A stretch of 8,604 nucleotides of DNA from an uncultured Oscillospiraceae bacterium (lineage in GTDB: Bacteria > Bacillota > Clostridia > Oscillospirales > Oscillospiraceae). This document shows, in pieces, positions 1 to 6,779 of the stretch (position 1 is its first letter; every line of letters starts with the position of its first letter). Location: assembly GCA_934668605.1 (NCBI GenBank), contig CAKUNY010000084.1:1-8604 (forward strand), given 5' to 3'. The notes beneath the pieces are model-generated. The model saw only the letters and a program-made list of their open reading frames with translations, had not been told where the DNA came from and made no database searches. The position numbers were made by a program, and so were the translations under genes.

Positions 1-347
1 ACGAGCAGCAGAAAAAACACCGTCACCGCCAGCACGATGAACGACACGCTTCGCCAGAGCTGGTAGTTGATGCGCGAGACGAAGAGCATCACGCCGATGC
101 CGAGCACGGCAAAAATGGCCTGCCGGGCAAAATAATACGTGGAGTTTCCCTCTTTGAAGTAGGCTCTTGCGTAGCTCGACGAGAAGACCATAATGACGCC
201 GATGGTCACGAGCAGCACCACCAGCACCAGAAACGGAAGATCGAGCAGTCCCCGTTCGTCCATCATGACGCTGCCGTCCTTGTTTCTGCGGACGGGCAGG
301 CGCTCTCCCTGTGTACTGATGATGGCGGGATTTGAGCCGTTTGCCAT
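1..347 (-). CDS. ftsW: Septal peptidoglycan polymerase FtsW (SEDS family), N-terminal part, cut by window edge
   Basis: Reading leftward from the ATG at 347 gives 115 residues before the window ends, so the 3' part is missing. SEDS proteins such as FtsW, RodA and SpoVE polymerise glycan strands from lipid II, working with a class B PBP. The visible part has a polar cytoplasmic N-terminus (about 1-35) and then a first membrane segment at about 36-56 that starts with LLDLPFLVLV. A loop typical of FtsW/SpoVE follows (VFSSSYARAYFKEGNSTYYF, residues 54-73), then further hydrophobic segments at about 77-91 and 101-115. The start is set by AAAGGAG at 354-360, six bases upstream. The gene lies 36 bases after mraY, so it is probably cotranscribed with it. 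FtsW and the sporulation paralogue SpoVE cannot be told apart from this part; the dcw position fits either. The catalytic region lies outside the window. Confidence 0.93.
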   Translation of the reverse strand, partial: MANGSNPAIISTQGERLPVRRNKDGSVMMDERGLLDLPFLVLVVLLVTIGVIMVFSSSYARAYFKEGNSTYYFARQAIFAVLGIGVMLFVSRINYQLWRSVSFIVLAVTVFFLLL

Positions 348-383
348 AGGAAGCTCCTTTCTGAATGATGCGGTATCCGGGGT

Positions 384-1361
384 TTATCGCGCGCGCACAC
401 CAATAAAGGCCAGAACGCACATGATAACCGTGATGCCGACAAAGACTGTAAAGATTTTTTCCTCGCTCCAGCCGCCCATTTCAAAATGGTGGTGGATCGG
501 CGTCATGCGGAAAATCCGCTTGCCGTGGGTGAGCTTGAAATAGGTCACCTGCATGATAACGGAAACCGTCTCCATGATATAGATGATGCCGACCAGAATC
601 AGCACCAGCGGCATATCGAGCGCGAACGCAAGGCCGCAGACCATGCCGCCGAGGAAGAGCGACCCCGTGTCGCCCATGAAGACCTTCGCCGGATGGAAGT
701 TATAGACAAGGAAGCCCGCCAGACCGCCCGCCAGAGCAGCCGGAAGCAGCGCCAGCGTCGTCTTGCCCCACATCCAGGCCGTTACCGCGAAAAATACCAT
801 GACCGGCAGCGTCACGCCGGAGGCAAGGCCGTCAATGCCGTCCGTCAGATTGACCGCGTTCACGCAGCCGACGATAACGAACATCGCAAAAATCAGATAG
901 ACGATCCAGTTGATCTCGAAGCTCACGTTCCAGAACGGAATGTAGAGGTCGCAGGTCAAGTCTCCGTTCCAGCGCAGAAGCGCCAGATACGCGCCCGCCG
1001 CCGCCAGCTGAAGCGCGAGCTTCTGAATCGCGGTCAGGCCGAGATTCCGTTTATATTTGACCTTCACGAAGTCATCGAAAAAGCCGATCACGCCGAACAC
1101 CAGCGCGAAGGCCAGCACGTAAAGGTGCGTGAGGTTCCCGGCCAGCATGCTCCGCCAGCCGCCCGCAATAGTGCAAAGCGCCGCCGCGGCGATGAAGATG
1201 AGGCCGCCCATCGTCGGCGTTCCAGCCTTGGAATTGTGCCAGCTGGGGCCGATTTCGCGGATGGACTGCCCGGCGTGCAGCGCGCGCAGGGCGGGAATGA
1301 GCAGTTTTCCAAAAACAACGGCAAGGACAAAGGCGCATGCCGCTACAATGAGTGCTTGCAT
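384..1361 (-). CDS. mraY: Phospho-N-acetylmuramoyl-pentapeptide transferase MraY (translocase I)
   Basis: MraY transfers phospho-MurNAc-pentapeptide from UDP to undecaprenyl phosphate at the inner face of the membrane, making lipid I. The 325-residue length is normal for Gram-positive MraY. Family signatures are complete: GTPTMGG at 47-53, the Asp pair in FFDDFVKVKYKRNLGL (D96, D97), NLTDGIDGLASG at 171-182 (D174, D177), the GDTGSLFLGG loop at 230-239 with D231, and the PIHHHFE histidine motif with H290-H292. Many hydrophobic segments agree with the ten-helix membrane fold. The ATG at 1361 follows GGAGG (1371-1375) by nine bases. The gene starts 34 bases after murF stops and its TAA is 36 bases before ftsW, so all three are likely on one transcript. 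Its substrate is the product of the MurF encoded next door. Nothing is missing or broken. Confidence 0.98.
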   Translation of the reverse strand: MQALIVAACAFVLAVVFGKLLIPALRALHAGQSIREIGPSWHNSKAGTPTMGGLIFIAAAALCTIAGGWRSMLAGNLTHLYVLAFALVFGVIGFFDDFVKVKYKRNLGLTAIQKLALQLAAAGAYLALLRWNGDLTCDLYIPFWNVSFEINWIVYLIFAMFVIVGCVNAVNLTDGIDGLASGVTLPVMVFFAVTAWMWGKTTLALLPAALAGGLAGFLVYNFHPAKVFMGDTGSLFLGGMVCGLAFALDMPLVLILVGIIYIMETVSVIMQVTYFKLTHGKRIFRMTPIHHHFEMGGWSEEKIFTVFVGITVIMCVLAFIGVRAR

Positions 1362-1395
1362 GAGGTATTTCCTCCGATTTCTTTCTCTCTCGCGA

Positions 1396-2775
1396 TTATT
1401 TTGCGCTGTCGGTATCGTCTAAGAACAGCTGCAAGGAGCGCTCCATTTTCATGCCGCGGCTTCCCTTGAACAAAATGACGTCTCCTTCGCCTGCCCGCAT
1501 TTTTAAAACGCGCGCGAGGTCTTCATGCGTGTCAAAGTGCTCGGCGTGCTTGGGCGGCATGCCGCCTGTGATCGCGCCCGTCACCGTGCGCACCGAGTGT
1601 TCGCCGTAGGTCAGAAGCAGATCCGCCTTCTGCGCGGCAATGCGCCCGATGCGGTAGTGCTCCGCGCTCGACCGGTTGCCGAGCTCCAGCATATCTCCAA
1701 GCACTGCGATGCGCTTTCCGGTCGTTTTGATGCTGGCAAGCACGCCGAGCGCCGCTTCTGTTGACTCAGGGCCTGCGTTGTAGCAGTCCTCGATGATCGT
1801 CATGCCGTTTTTCTCGTAGATTTTCTGGCGCATGCCGGTATTCTGGAAGATGGAGAGTTCATTTTGAATCGTCTCCGGCTTGACCTCCATCAGAAGCCCG
1901 ACCGTCGCCGCGGCCAGCGCGTTATAGACCATGTGCCTCCCTAAGGCCGGGACGAAGAGCTCAAACTCGTGTCCGAAGCCGCTCACATGAAAGCGCATGC
2001 CGTCTTCGAGCTCCTGAATGCCGCTGGCAACGACATCGCACGAGGGGTTATCGACGCCGTAGTAATACTTCTTGTGGTTTCCAAGGCCGCGCACGTTCCA
2101 CAGAAGCGGCTCGTCGCCGTTTAAAATGCCGACGGTATTTTTGAGGCTCGCGCGCAGAATGTCGAGCTTCTCCTTCAAAATGCCCTCGCGGCTGCCGAGA
2201 TACTCGATGTGCGTCGTGCCGATGTTTGTAATGACCGCGTAGTCCGGCTGGGCGATCGCACTGAGATACGAAATTTCGCCCGGGTGGTTCGTGCCGAGCT
2301 CGGCAACAAGCAGCTCCGTATCCTCGGGCGTGTCCAGAATGGTCATGGGAAGGCCAATGTCGTTGTTGTGGTTTCCCGCGCTCTTGAAGAGCTTAAAGTC
2401 TCTTGCCAGAACGCTTGCGATCATTTCCTTCGTCGTCGTCTTGCCGACGCTGCCGGTGATGCCGACGACCTTGAAAGAAAGCATCTCGCGGTAATGCCGC
2501 GCAATTTCGCCGTAGGCGCGCAGCGTGTTTTCTACCACGATGCACGGAAGCTCTCCGCTCTCCCGGCTCACAAGCGCCGCAACTGCGCCCTTCTCTTTGG
2601 CTGCGGGAATATAATCGTGTCCGTCGACCCGCTCGCCGCGCAGCGCCAGAAAGAGCTCTCCGGGCTGCACCTTGCGAGAATCGGACTGAATGCCGCATAC
2701 CTTGATTGCTTCATGCTCCGGCGCGACGGTTCCGCCGCACCAGCTGGATAGCTGCTGTAACGTTAATTCCTTCAT
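1396..2775 (-). CDS. murF: UDP-N-acetylmuramoyl-tripeptide--D-alanyl-D-alanine ligase MurF
   Basis: MurF is the cytoplasmic ATP-dependent ligase that adds D-Ala-D-Ala to the UDP-MurNAc-tripeptide, completing the pentapeptide. The 459-residue protein has the three Mur-ligase domains. The N-terminal UDP-binding region includes GIQSDSRKVQPGELFLAL (28-45). The central ATPase has the P-loop GSVGKTTTKEM (108-118), NHNNDIGLP (135-143), AELGTNHPGEI (158-168) and NIGTTHIEYLGS (184-195). The C-terminal domain has EDCYNAGPEST (329-339) and FKGSRGMKMER (436-446). The P-loop and GSRGMKME separate it from MurE, MurD and MurC. The usual YNANP motif reads YNAGP here (G335). Its ATG (2775-2773) overlaps the murE TGA as ATGA, with GGGGAG seven bases upstream, so the two are probably translationally coupled. 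Function is secure from motifs and neighbours. Confidence 0.97.
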   Translation of the reverse strand: MKELTLQQLSSWCGGTVAPEHEAIKVCGIQSDSRKVQPGELFLALRGERVDGHDYIPAAKEKGAVAALVSRESGELPCIVVENTLRAYGEIARHYREMLSFKVVGITGSVGKTTTKEMIASVLARDFKLFKSAGNHNNDIGLPMTILDTPEDTELLVAELGTNHPGEISYLSAIAQPDYAVITNIGTTHIEYLGSREGILKEKLDILRASLKNTVGILNGDEPLLWNVRGLGNHKKYYYGVDNPSCDVVASGIQELEDGMRFHVSGFGHEFELFVPALGRHMVYNALAAATVGLLMEVKPETIQNELSIFQNTGMRQKIYEKNGMTIIEDCYNAGPESTEAALGVLASIKTTGKRIAVLGDMLELGNRSSAEHYRIGRIAAQKADLLLTYGEHSVRTVTGAITGGMPPKHAEHFDTHEDLARVLKMRAGEGDVILFKGSRGMKMERSLQLFLDDTDSAK

Positions 2776-4223
2776 ACGTTTCTCCCCAAATACGCGGCCA
2801 CGACCTCCCGCTCGTCCAGATGGCGTTTTTCATGGCCAATTTCCTGATAGGTTTCGTGTCCCTTGCCGCAAAGAACGATTACATCGTCTTTTTCCGCGTG
2901 CGCCAGCGCCCATTCGATGGCCTGGACTCTGTTTTCGATCACCACATGCGGGTGCGGCCCTTCCTGCATCCCGGCGACGATCGCGTCGATGATGGCCATC
3001 GGGTCTTCCGTTCTGGGATTGTCCGAGGTGACGACGCTGAGGTCGGCAAGCTCGGCGCCAATTCTTCCCATGATTGGACGCTTGAAGGGGTCGCGGTCGC
3101 CGCCGCAGCCAAAGACGGCGATGACTCTTCCCTTGCAGAACCCGCGCACGGTTTTGAGTACATTCTCCAAGCTGTCCGGCGTGTGCGAGTAATCGATCAG
3201 CACCGTATAGGGCTTTCCGGGGGTCGGCACGACCTCCACGCGTCCTTTCACGCCCGAGGCCGTTTTGAGCGCCTGCGCGATATCGTCCAGCGAAACGCCG
3301 AGGCTCAAGCCTGCTCCGATGACGGCCAGCGCGTTATAGACCGTGAAGCCGCCGGGGATGGCGAGCTGAATGTCTGCCTGCGCGTTCTTCGTCTTCGCCG
3401 TAAACTCCACGCTTCCGGCGTGAAGCTTAATGTTCTCCGCGCGAAGCTCCGCGTCTGGGTCATTTTTCGCGTAGCGCAGCACATCGCAGGTCGCATGCTC
3501 CATGATCTTGGGCGCGTACGCGTCGTCGGTGTTCACAACGCCGTGACGGCAGCGCGAAAACAGCATGGCCTTCGCCTCGCAGTACGCGTCCATCGTCTTG
3601 TGGAAATCGAGGTGATCTTCGGTGAGGTTCGTAAAAATGCCGGTTTCAAATGTGATCTCGTCCGCCCGATGCAGAACCAGCGCGTGGGAAGATACCTCCA
3701 TCACGCAGTGCGTGCATCCCGCGTCCACCATCTCGGAAAAGAGCTTTTGCAGCTCAAAGGATTCCGGCGTGGTGCGCTCGGTGTGGATGACAGTATCGCC
3801 GATCATGTTCTGGATCGTGCCGATCAGGCCAACCTTCGCGCCCAGCGTCTTTTCCAGAACCGTTTTGAGAAGGTACGTGATCGTCGTTTTGCCGTTCGTG
3901 CCGGTCACGCCGAGCATTGTCATTTTATCCGCCGGGTGGCCGAACCAGTTCGCGCCCAGCTGCGCAAGCGCTTTTCTGCAATCGGCGACCTGTACATACT
4001 GCGCCTTCTGCTCGGGCTCGCGCTCGCAGATGATCACGCCCGCGCCGCGCTCAAGCGCCTTGGGGATGAACCGATAGCCGTCGGAGGCAAAGCCGGGGAT
4101 GGCGACGAACGCTTCTCCGGGTTTCGTTTCCCGCGAGTCATAGCTGACGCCCGTCACCTCCAGCTCCGGGTCATAGCAGCCCTCTTTGATCTCAATTCCG
4201 CTTAGAAGTTCCGCAAGCTTCAT
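2772..4223 (-). CDS. murE: UDP-N-acetylmuramoyl-L-alanyl-D-glutamate--2,6-diaminopimelate ligase MurE
   Basis: MurE adds the third stem-peptide residue in the cytoplasm. From the chosen start it has 483 residues. The N-terminal domain has the SYDSRETKPGEAFVAIPG motif (27-44). The central ATPase has GVTGTNGKTT (105-114), TERTTPES (148-155), MEVSSHAL (175-182), NLTEDHLDFH (199-208) and K218, at the position of the carbamylated lysine. The C-terminal domain has IDYSHTPDSL (343-352), FGCGGDRDPFKRP (371-383) and DNPR (401-404). DNPR is the established mark of meso-diaminopimelate specificity, as opposed to the motif of lysine enzymes, so this organism likely has A2pm peptidoglycan. I chose the ATG at 4223 over an in-frame ATG at 4247 because AAAGGAG (4232-4238) lies between them, eight bases before 4223, and family proteins begin with MKL at this point. 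It overlaps murF by four bases. Confidence 0.97.
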   Translation of the reverse strand: MKLAELLSGIEIKEGCYDPELEVTGVSYDSRETKPGEAFVAIPGFASDGYRFIPKALERGAGVIICEREPEQKAQYVQVADCRKALAQLGANWFGHPADKMTMLGVTGTNGKTTITYLLKTVLEKTLGAKVGLIGTIQNMIGDTVIHTERTTPESFELQKLFSEMVDAGCTHCVMEVSSHALVLHRADEITFETGIFTNLTEDHLDFHKTMDAYCEAKAMLFSRCRHGVVNTDDAYAPKIMEHATCDVLRYAKNDPDAELRAENIKLHAGSVEFTAKTKNAQADIQLAIPGGFTVYNALAVIGAGLSLGVSLDDIAQALKTASGVKGRVEVVPTPGKPYTVLIDYSHTPDSLENVLKTVRGFCKGRVIAVFGCGGDRDPFKRPIMGRIGAELADLSVVTSDNPRTEDPMAIIDAIVAGMQEGPHPHVVIENRVQAIEWALAHAEKDDVIVLCGKGHETYQEIGHEKRHLDEREVVAAYLGRNV

Positions 4224-4231
4224 GCGCCGTG

Positions 4232-4238
4232 CTCCTTT
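4232..4238 (-). promoter_or_regulatory. Ribosome binding site that sets the murE start
   Basis: AAAGGAG on the minus strand lies eight bases before the ATG at 4223 and downstream of the in-frame ATG at 4247. No Shine-Dalgarno-like sequence precedes 4247, which is instead preceded by a run of A. The shorter murE product is therefore preferred. Confidence 0.85.
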
Positions 4239-4254
4239 CGTTTTCATGTTTTTT

Positions 4255-4287
4255 CGGGAAGCTGCCGATGGGATCAGCGCTTTCCCG
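4255..4287 (-). other. Hairpin in the spoVD-murE gap, not an intrinsic terminator
   Basis: In the minus-strand transcript CGGGAA (4287-4282) pairs with TTCCCG (4260-4255). Four more pairs, GCTG (4278-4275) with CAGC (4264-4261), form after a three-base bulge, around a ten-base loop. The hairpin is followed by six A rather than a U run, so it does not look like a terminator. It lies 16 bases upstream of the murE ribosome binding site and could affect message processing or stability. That role is inference. Confidence 0.45.
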
Positions 4288-4294
4288 GAAGCCT

Positions 4295-6688
4295 TTAGTC
4301 GGAGGCTCCGCCGGTAGTAAATTCTACCGTAATTGTAGTCCCTCTGTCAACCATTGTTCCGGGGGCAATGTCCTGATAGGCGACCGTGACATATTCGTCG
4401 CGGTGATCGGTGCCCTTGGCCTGAATGTAAAGTCCGGCGTTCGTCGCCAGATAGTCCACGTCTGCAATGCCGTAGCCCACGAAATCGGGAACCTCGACCT
4501 GCTCGGTCGTCTTGACGGCGTTGCCGAAGTAGAGGATGATCTCGGAATTGCCGGGAACCTCCGCGCCCGGGCTCGGGAGCTGATCGGTAACCGTGCCGCC
4601 CTGACCGACGGTGCGGTAGGTGATGGACTTATCGGAAAGCGCCTTCGCGGCCTCTTCCTCCGTCATGCCGATCACATCGGGAAGCGTAATATTGACGCCC
4701 CGGATATCGTCGGAGGAATAATCGGGCTCCACGCCGAGATACGGCAGGATATCGAGAAACACATCGCGCACCGTAGGAGCCGCCATGAGGCCGCCCGAAA
4801 TATACTGGTTGTGCGGGGTGTAGCTCGTGCCCGCCACGTAGTTCGGCGTATCGAGCGCAACGAGCACGACGTATTTGGGGTCGTCGATCGGCGCGACGCC
4901 GATGAACGAGACGATCTTGTCTTCGACCGGATTGCCGTTTTCATCGAGCACGTCGATCTTTTCGGATGTACCGGTCTTGCCGCCCACGCGGTAGCCCGGG
5001 GTCTTGGCAGAGCCTGCCGTGCCGTCGGTGACGACGTACTCCATCATCTTGCGCATAGTCTTGGACGTTTCCTCGCTGATGACCTGCCGCAGAACGGTTC
5101 TCTCATTGGTCTTCACGACGTTTCCGTCGCTGTCCAACACCTGGCTGACCACGTACGGCTTTAAGAGATATCCGCCGTTGACGATCGCCGCGATCGCGCG
5201 CACCTGCTCCATCGGCGTCACACGGAAGGTCTGACCGAAGGAAGCGGAGATAAGGTTTGCGACGGAAAAATCGTTTTCGTCCCAGAACAGACCCGACGCC
5301 TCGCCCGGAAGATCAACGCCGGTCTTTTCCAGAAAGCCGAAGGCCTTGAAGTATTCCACAAACGTTTTTCGTGTCATATTGACGCCGATGTGGCCGAAGG
5401 CGATGTTGCACGAGTGCCCCAGCGCTTCCATCGTCGTCTGCATGCCGTGGCCAGCCGCCTTCCAGCAGCTGACCTCCTGCTCGCGGTCGTTGAATGTCTC
5501 GTGGCCGCCGCAGTAGAACGAGCTGTTTTCCGTGACCGCGCCGCAGTCCAGAGCCGCCGCCAGCGTCACGAGCTTGAAGGTCGAGCCCGGCTCATAGCCG
5601 TCGGAGACGCAGCGGTTTCGCCACTGCCGCAGGCGCTCGGCCGCAACCGCCTGATTGTAGGCGCTCATGGCCTCTTTATAGGCCTCCGAATCCTGGTCGA
5701 GCAGCAGCGCGTCCTGATACTGGTCTTCCAACTGCTCGGCCAGCTCCTGATCGTAGATCTCCTGATAGTTGTTGGGGTCGTAGCTTCCCAGATTCGCCAT
5801 CGCGAGGATCTGCCCGGAGTTGACGTCCATGACGATGCCGAACGCGCCGTTTAAGATATCGTATTTTTCGATCGCCGTCTCGAGGTTCTTCTCCAGATAA
5901 TGCTGCACGGTCTGATCGATCGTCGTGACCAGACTGTCTCCGTCGGAGGCGTCGTAATATTTTTCATATGTATAGAGCATCTCCGAGCCGTAGTTGCCCT
6001 TTGTCGTGACGACCTTGCCGGCCGTGCCCTGCAAATACGAGTCGTAGTACGCCTCCAGACCCTCGGAGCCGACATTGTCCGTCGACACGAAGCCCATCAC
6101 CTGCGCCGCCAAAGACGAATAGGGATAGTAGCGCTGCGCGTCGGTCTCTAAATACACGCCCCTGATGTCGTTCTCCGAGACGAAGCTGCGCACCTCGTCG
6201 GCCAGCTCCTCCGGGATTTTCCGGCGAATGACCTTGTAGCGGAAGGCCTTGTCTGAGGCCTGCTTGTAGATAAAATCGGTGCTCACGTCCAGAATCTCAG
6301 AAAGACCGCGCGCGATGTGATCTAACAGATTGCTGTTTTCCGGCTTTGCCATCTCCTGCGCGATCTCGTTGGGGTCAATGAAGACCGTCTCGACCGTCTT
6401 CGACGAGGCGAACACATTCATGTTCCGGTCGAAGATCTGCCCGCGCGAGGCAGACAGGCTCGTATAGCGCGTCTGGTTGTCGATCGCCTGCGCCTCATAA
6501 TAGTCGTGATCGCGTATCATGAGGTTGTAGAGCGTCACAATAAGCGGTATGAATACCACCACGCCGAACAGCACCATCAGAACCAGCGTGCGTCTGAGAA
6601 TCGTCCGGTTGGCACGCTGCGACTGCTCGGCGCGCGAGAGCTTCGGCTCAGGCTTTTTTTGTCTCAAGGGAATGATTTTGCGTGCCAT
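4295..6688 (-). CDS. spoVD: Class B penicillin-binding protein, SpoVD/PBP2B-type transpeptidase with two PASTA domains
   Basis: This 797-residue D,D-transpeptidase crosslinks peptidoglycan outside the membrane, normally as partner of a SEDS polymerase such as the FtsW encoded downstream. It has a basic cytoplasmic tail (1-30), one membrane anchor (about 32-55), a dimerisation/pedestal region including SASRGQIFDRN (79-89), then the transpeptidase domain. The catalytic motifs are STFK (S369-K372), SCN (S426-N428) and KTGT (K571-T574). Two PASTA repeats follow at about 666-722 and 730-791. C408 (in CWK) and C427 (within SCN) are spaced like the redox-active pair of Bacillus subtilis SpoVD, which favours spoVD over pbpB; two PASTA domains instead resemble PBP2B. 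An acidic, Gln-rich insert occupies about 306-356. The ATG at 6688 is preceded by AAAGG seven bases away. The family assignment is near certain; the division versus sporulation role is not settled. Confidence 0.95.
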   Translation of the reverse strand: MARKIIPLRQKKPEPKLSRAEQSQRANRTILRRTLVLMVLFGVVVFIPLIVTLYNLMIRDHDYYEAQAIDNQTRYTSLSASRGQIFDRNMNVFASSKTVETVFIDPNEIAQEMAKPENSNLLDHIARGLSEILDVSTDFIYKQASDKAFRYKVIRRKIPEELADEVRSFVSENDIRGVYLETDAQRYYPYSSLAAQVMGFVSTDNVGSEGLEAYYDSYLQGTAGKVVTTKGNYGSEMLYTYEKYYDASDGDSLVTTIDQTVQHYLEKNLETAIEKYDILNGAFGIVMDVNSGQILAMANLGSYDPNNYQEIYDQELAEQLEDQYQDALLLDQDSEAYKEAMSAYNQAVAAERLRQWRNRCVSDGYEPGSTFKLVTLAAALDCGAVTENSSFYCGGHETFNDREQEVSCWKAAGHGMQTTMEALGHSCNIAFGHIGVNMTRKTFVEYFKAFGFLEKTGVDLPGEASGLFWDENDFSVANLISASFGQTFRVTPMEQVRAIAAIVNGGYLLKPYVVSQVLDSDGNVVKTNERTVLRQVISEETSKTMRKMMEYVVTDGTAGSAKTPGYRVGGKTGTSEKIDVLDENGNPVEDKIVSFIGVAPIDDPKYVVLVALDTPNYVAGTSYTPHNQYISGGLMAAPTVRDVFLDILPYLGVEPDYSSDDIRGVNITLPDVIGMTEEEAAKALSDKSITYRTVGQGGTVTDQLPSPGAEVPGNSEIILYFGNAVKTTEQVEVPDFVGYGIADVDYLATNAGLYIQAKGTDHRDEYVTVAYQDIAPGTMVDRGTTITVEFTTGGASD

Positions 6689-6695
6689 GCTCCTG

Positions 6696-6702
6696 CCTTT
6701 CT
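6696..6702 (-). promoter_or_regulatory. Ribosome binding site of spoVD
   Basis: AGAAAGG on the minus strand ends seven bases before the ATG at 6688 and is the likely Shine-Dalgarno sequence. A second match, AGGAG at 6690-6694, is only one base from the ATG and too close to be used. A transcript from the -10 element at 6708-6716 would begin almost at this site, leaving a very short leader. Confidence 0.6.
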
Positions 6703-6707
6703 GCCAG

Positions 6708-6716
6708 ATTATACCA
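6708..6716 (-). promoter_or_regulatory. Extended -10 promoter element upstream of spoVD
   Basis: The minus strand reads TGGTATAAT, a perfect TGN plus TATAAT extended -10 box for the housekeeping sigma factor. No good -35 hexamer is present 16-18 bases upstream (GTCGGC at 17), which is tolerated by extended -10 promoters. It lies after the hairpin at 6745-6779 and about 20 bases before the spoVD ATG, so it is placed to drive spoVD and the genes beyond it. Start-site use is inferred from sequence only. Confidence 0.55.
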
Positions 6717-6740
6717 ATCGTACGGATGGCGCCGACTGTG

Positions 6741-6779
6741 AAAACAGGGACGGTTTACAACAATCTGAAACCGCCCCTG
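6741..6779 (-). terminator. Terminator- or attenuator-like hairpin between ftsL and spoVD
   Basis: In the minus-strand RNA CAGGGGCGGUUU (6779-6768) pairs with AAACCGUCCCUG (6756-6745) over twelve base pairs, with one G-U wobble and an eleven-base loop. Four U follow at once (6744-6741). On the plus strand the same pair becomes an A-C mismatch and no T run follows, so the structure fits a minus-strand RNA best. The U run is short, so partial termination is more likely than a full stop. It could instead be a copy of a dispersed palindromic repeat. Confidence 0.55.

Noticed and set aside
486..1469. A 327-codon open frame on the plus strand opposite mraY
   Set aside because: It is antisense to a gene with every MraY motif, and its product is a low-complexity, charged, Arg/His-rich sequence unlike a folded protein.
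2706..4205. A 499-codon open frame on the plus strand opposite murE
   Set aside because: It lies wholly antisense to murE and the start of murF, has no recognisable motif, and its Arg/His/Val-rich make-up is what GC-rich third codon positions produce on the opposite strand.
4224..4247. Upstream ATG for murE adding eight residues
   Set aside because: No ribosome binding site precedes it, while a good one precedes the inner ATG, and MurE proteins normally begin with the MKL segment.
4255..4287. Intrinsic terminator after spoVD
   Set aside because: The stem is followed by A residues on the transcript strand and by no T run on the other strand.
4229..5164. A 311-codon open frame on the plus strand opposite the PASTA part of the PBP gene
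   Set aside because: Antisense shadow of a clearly coding frame, with no plausible ribosome binding site or family resemblance.
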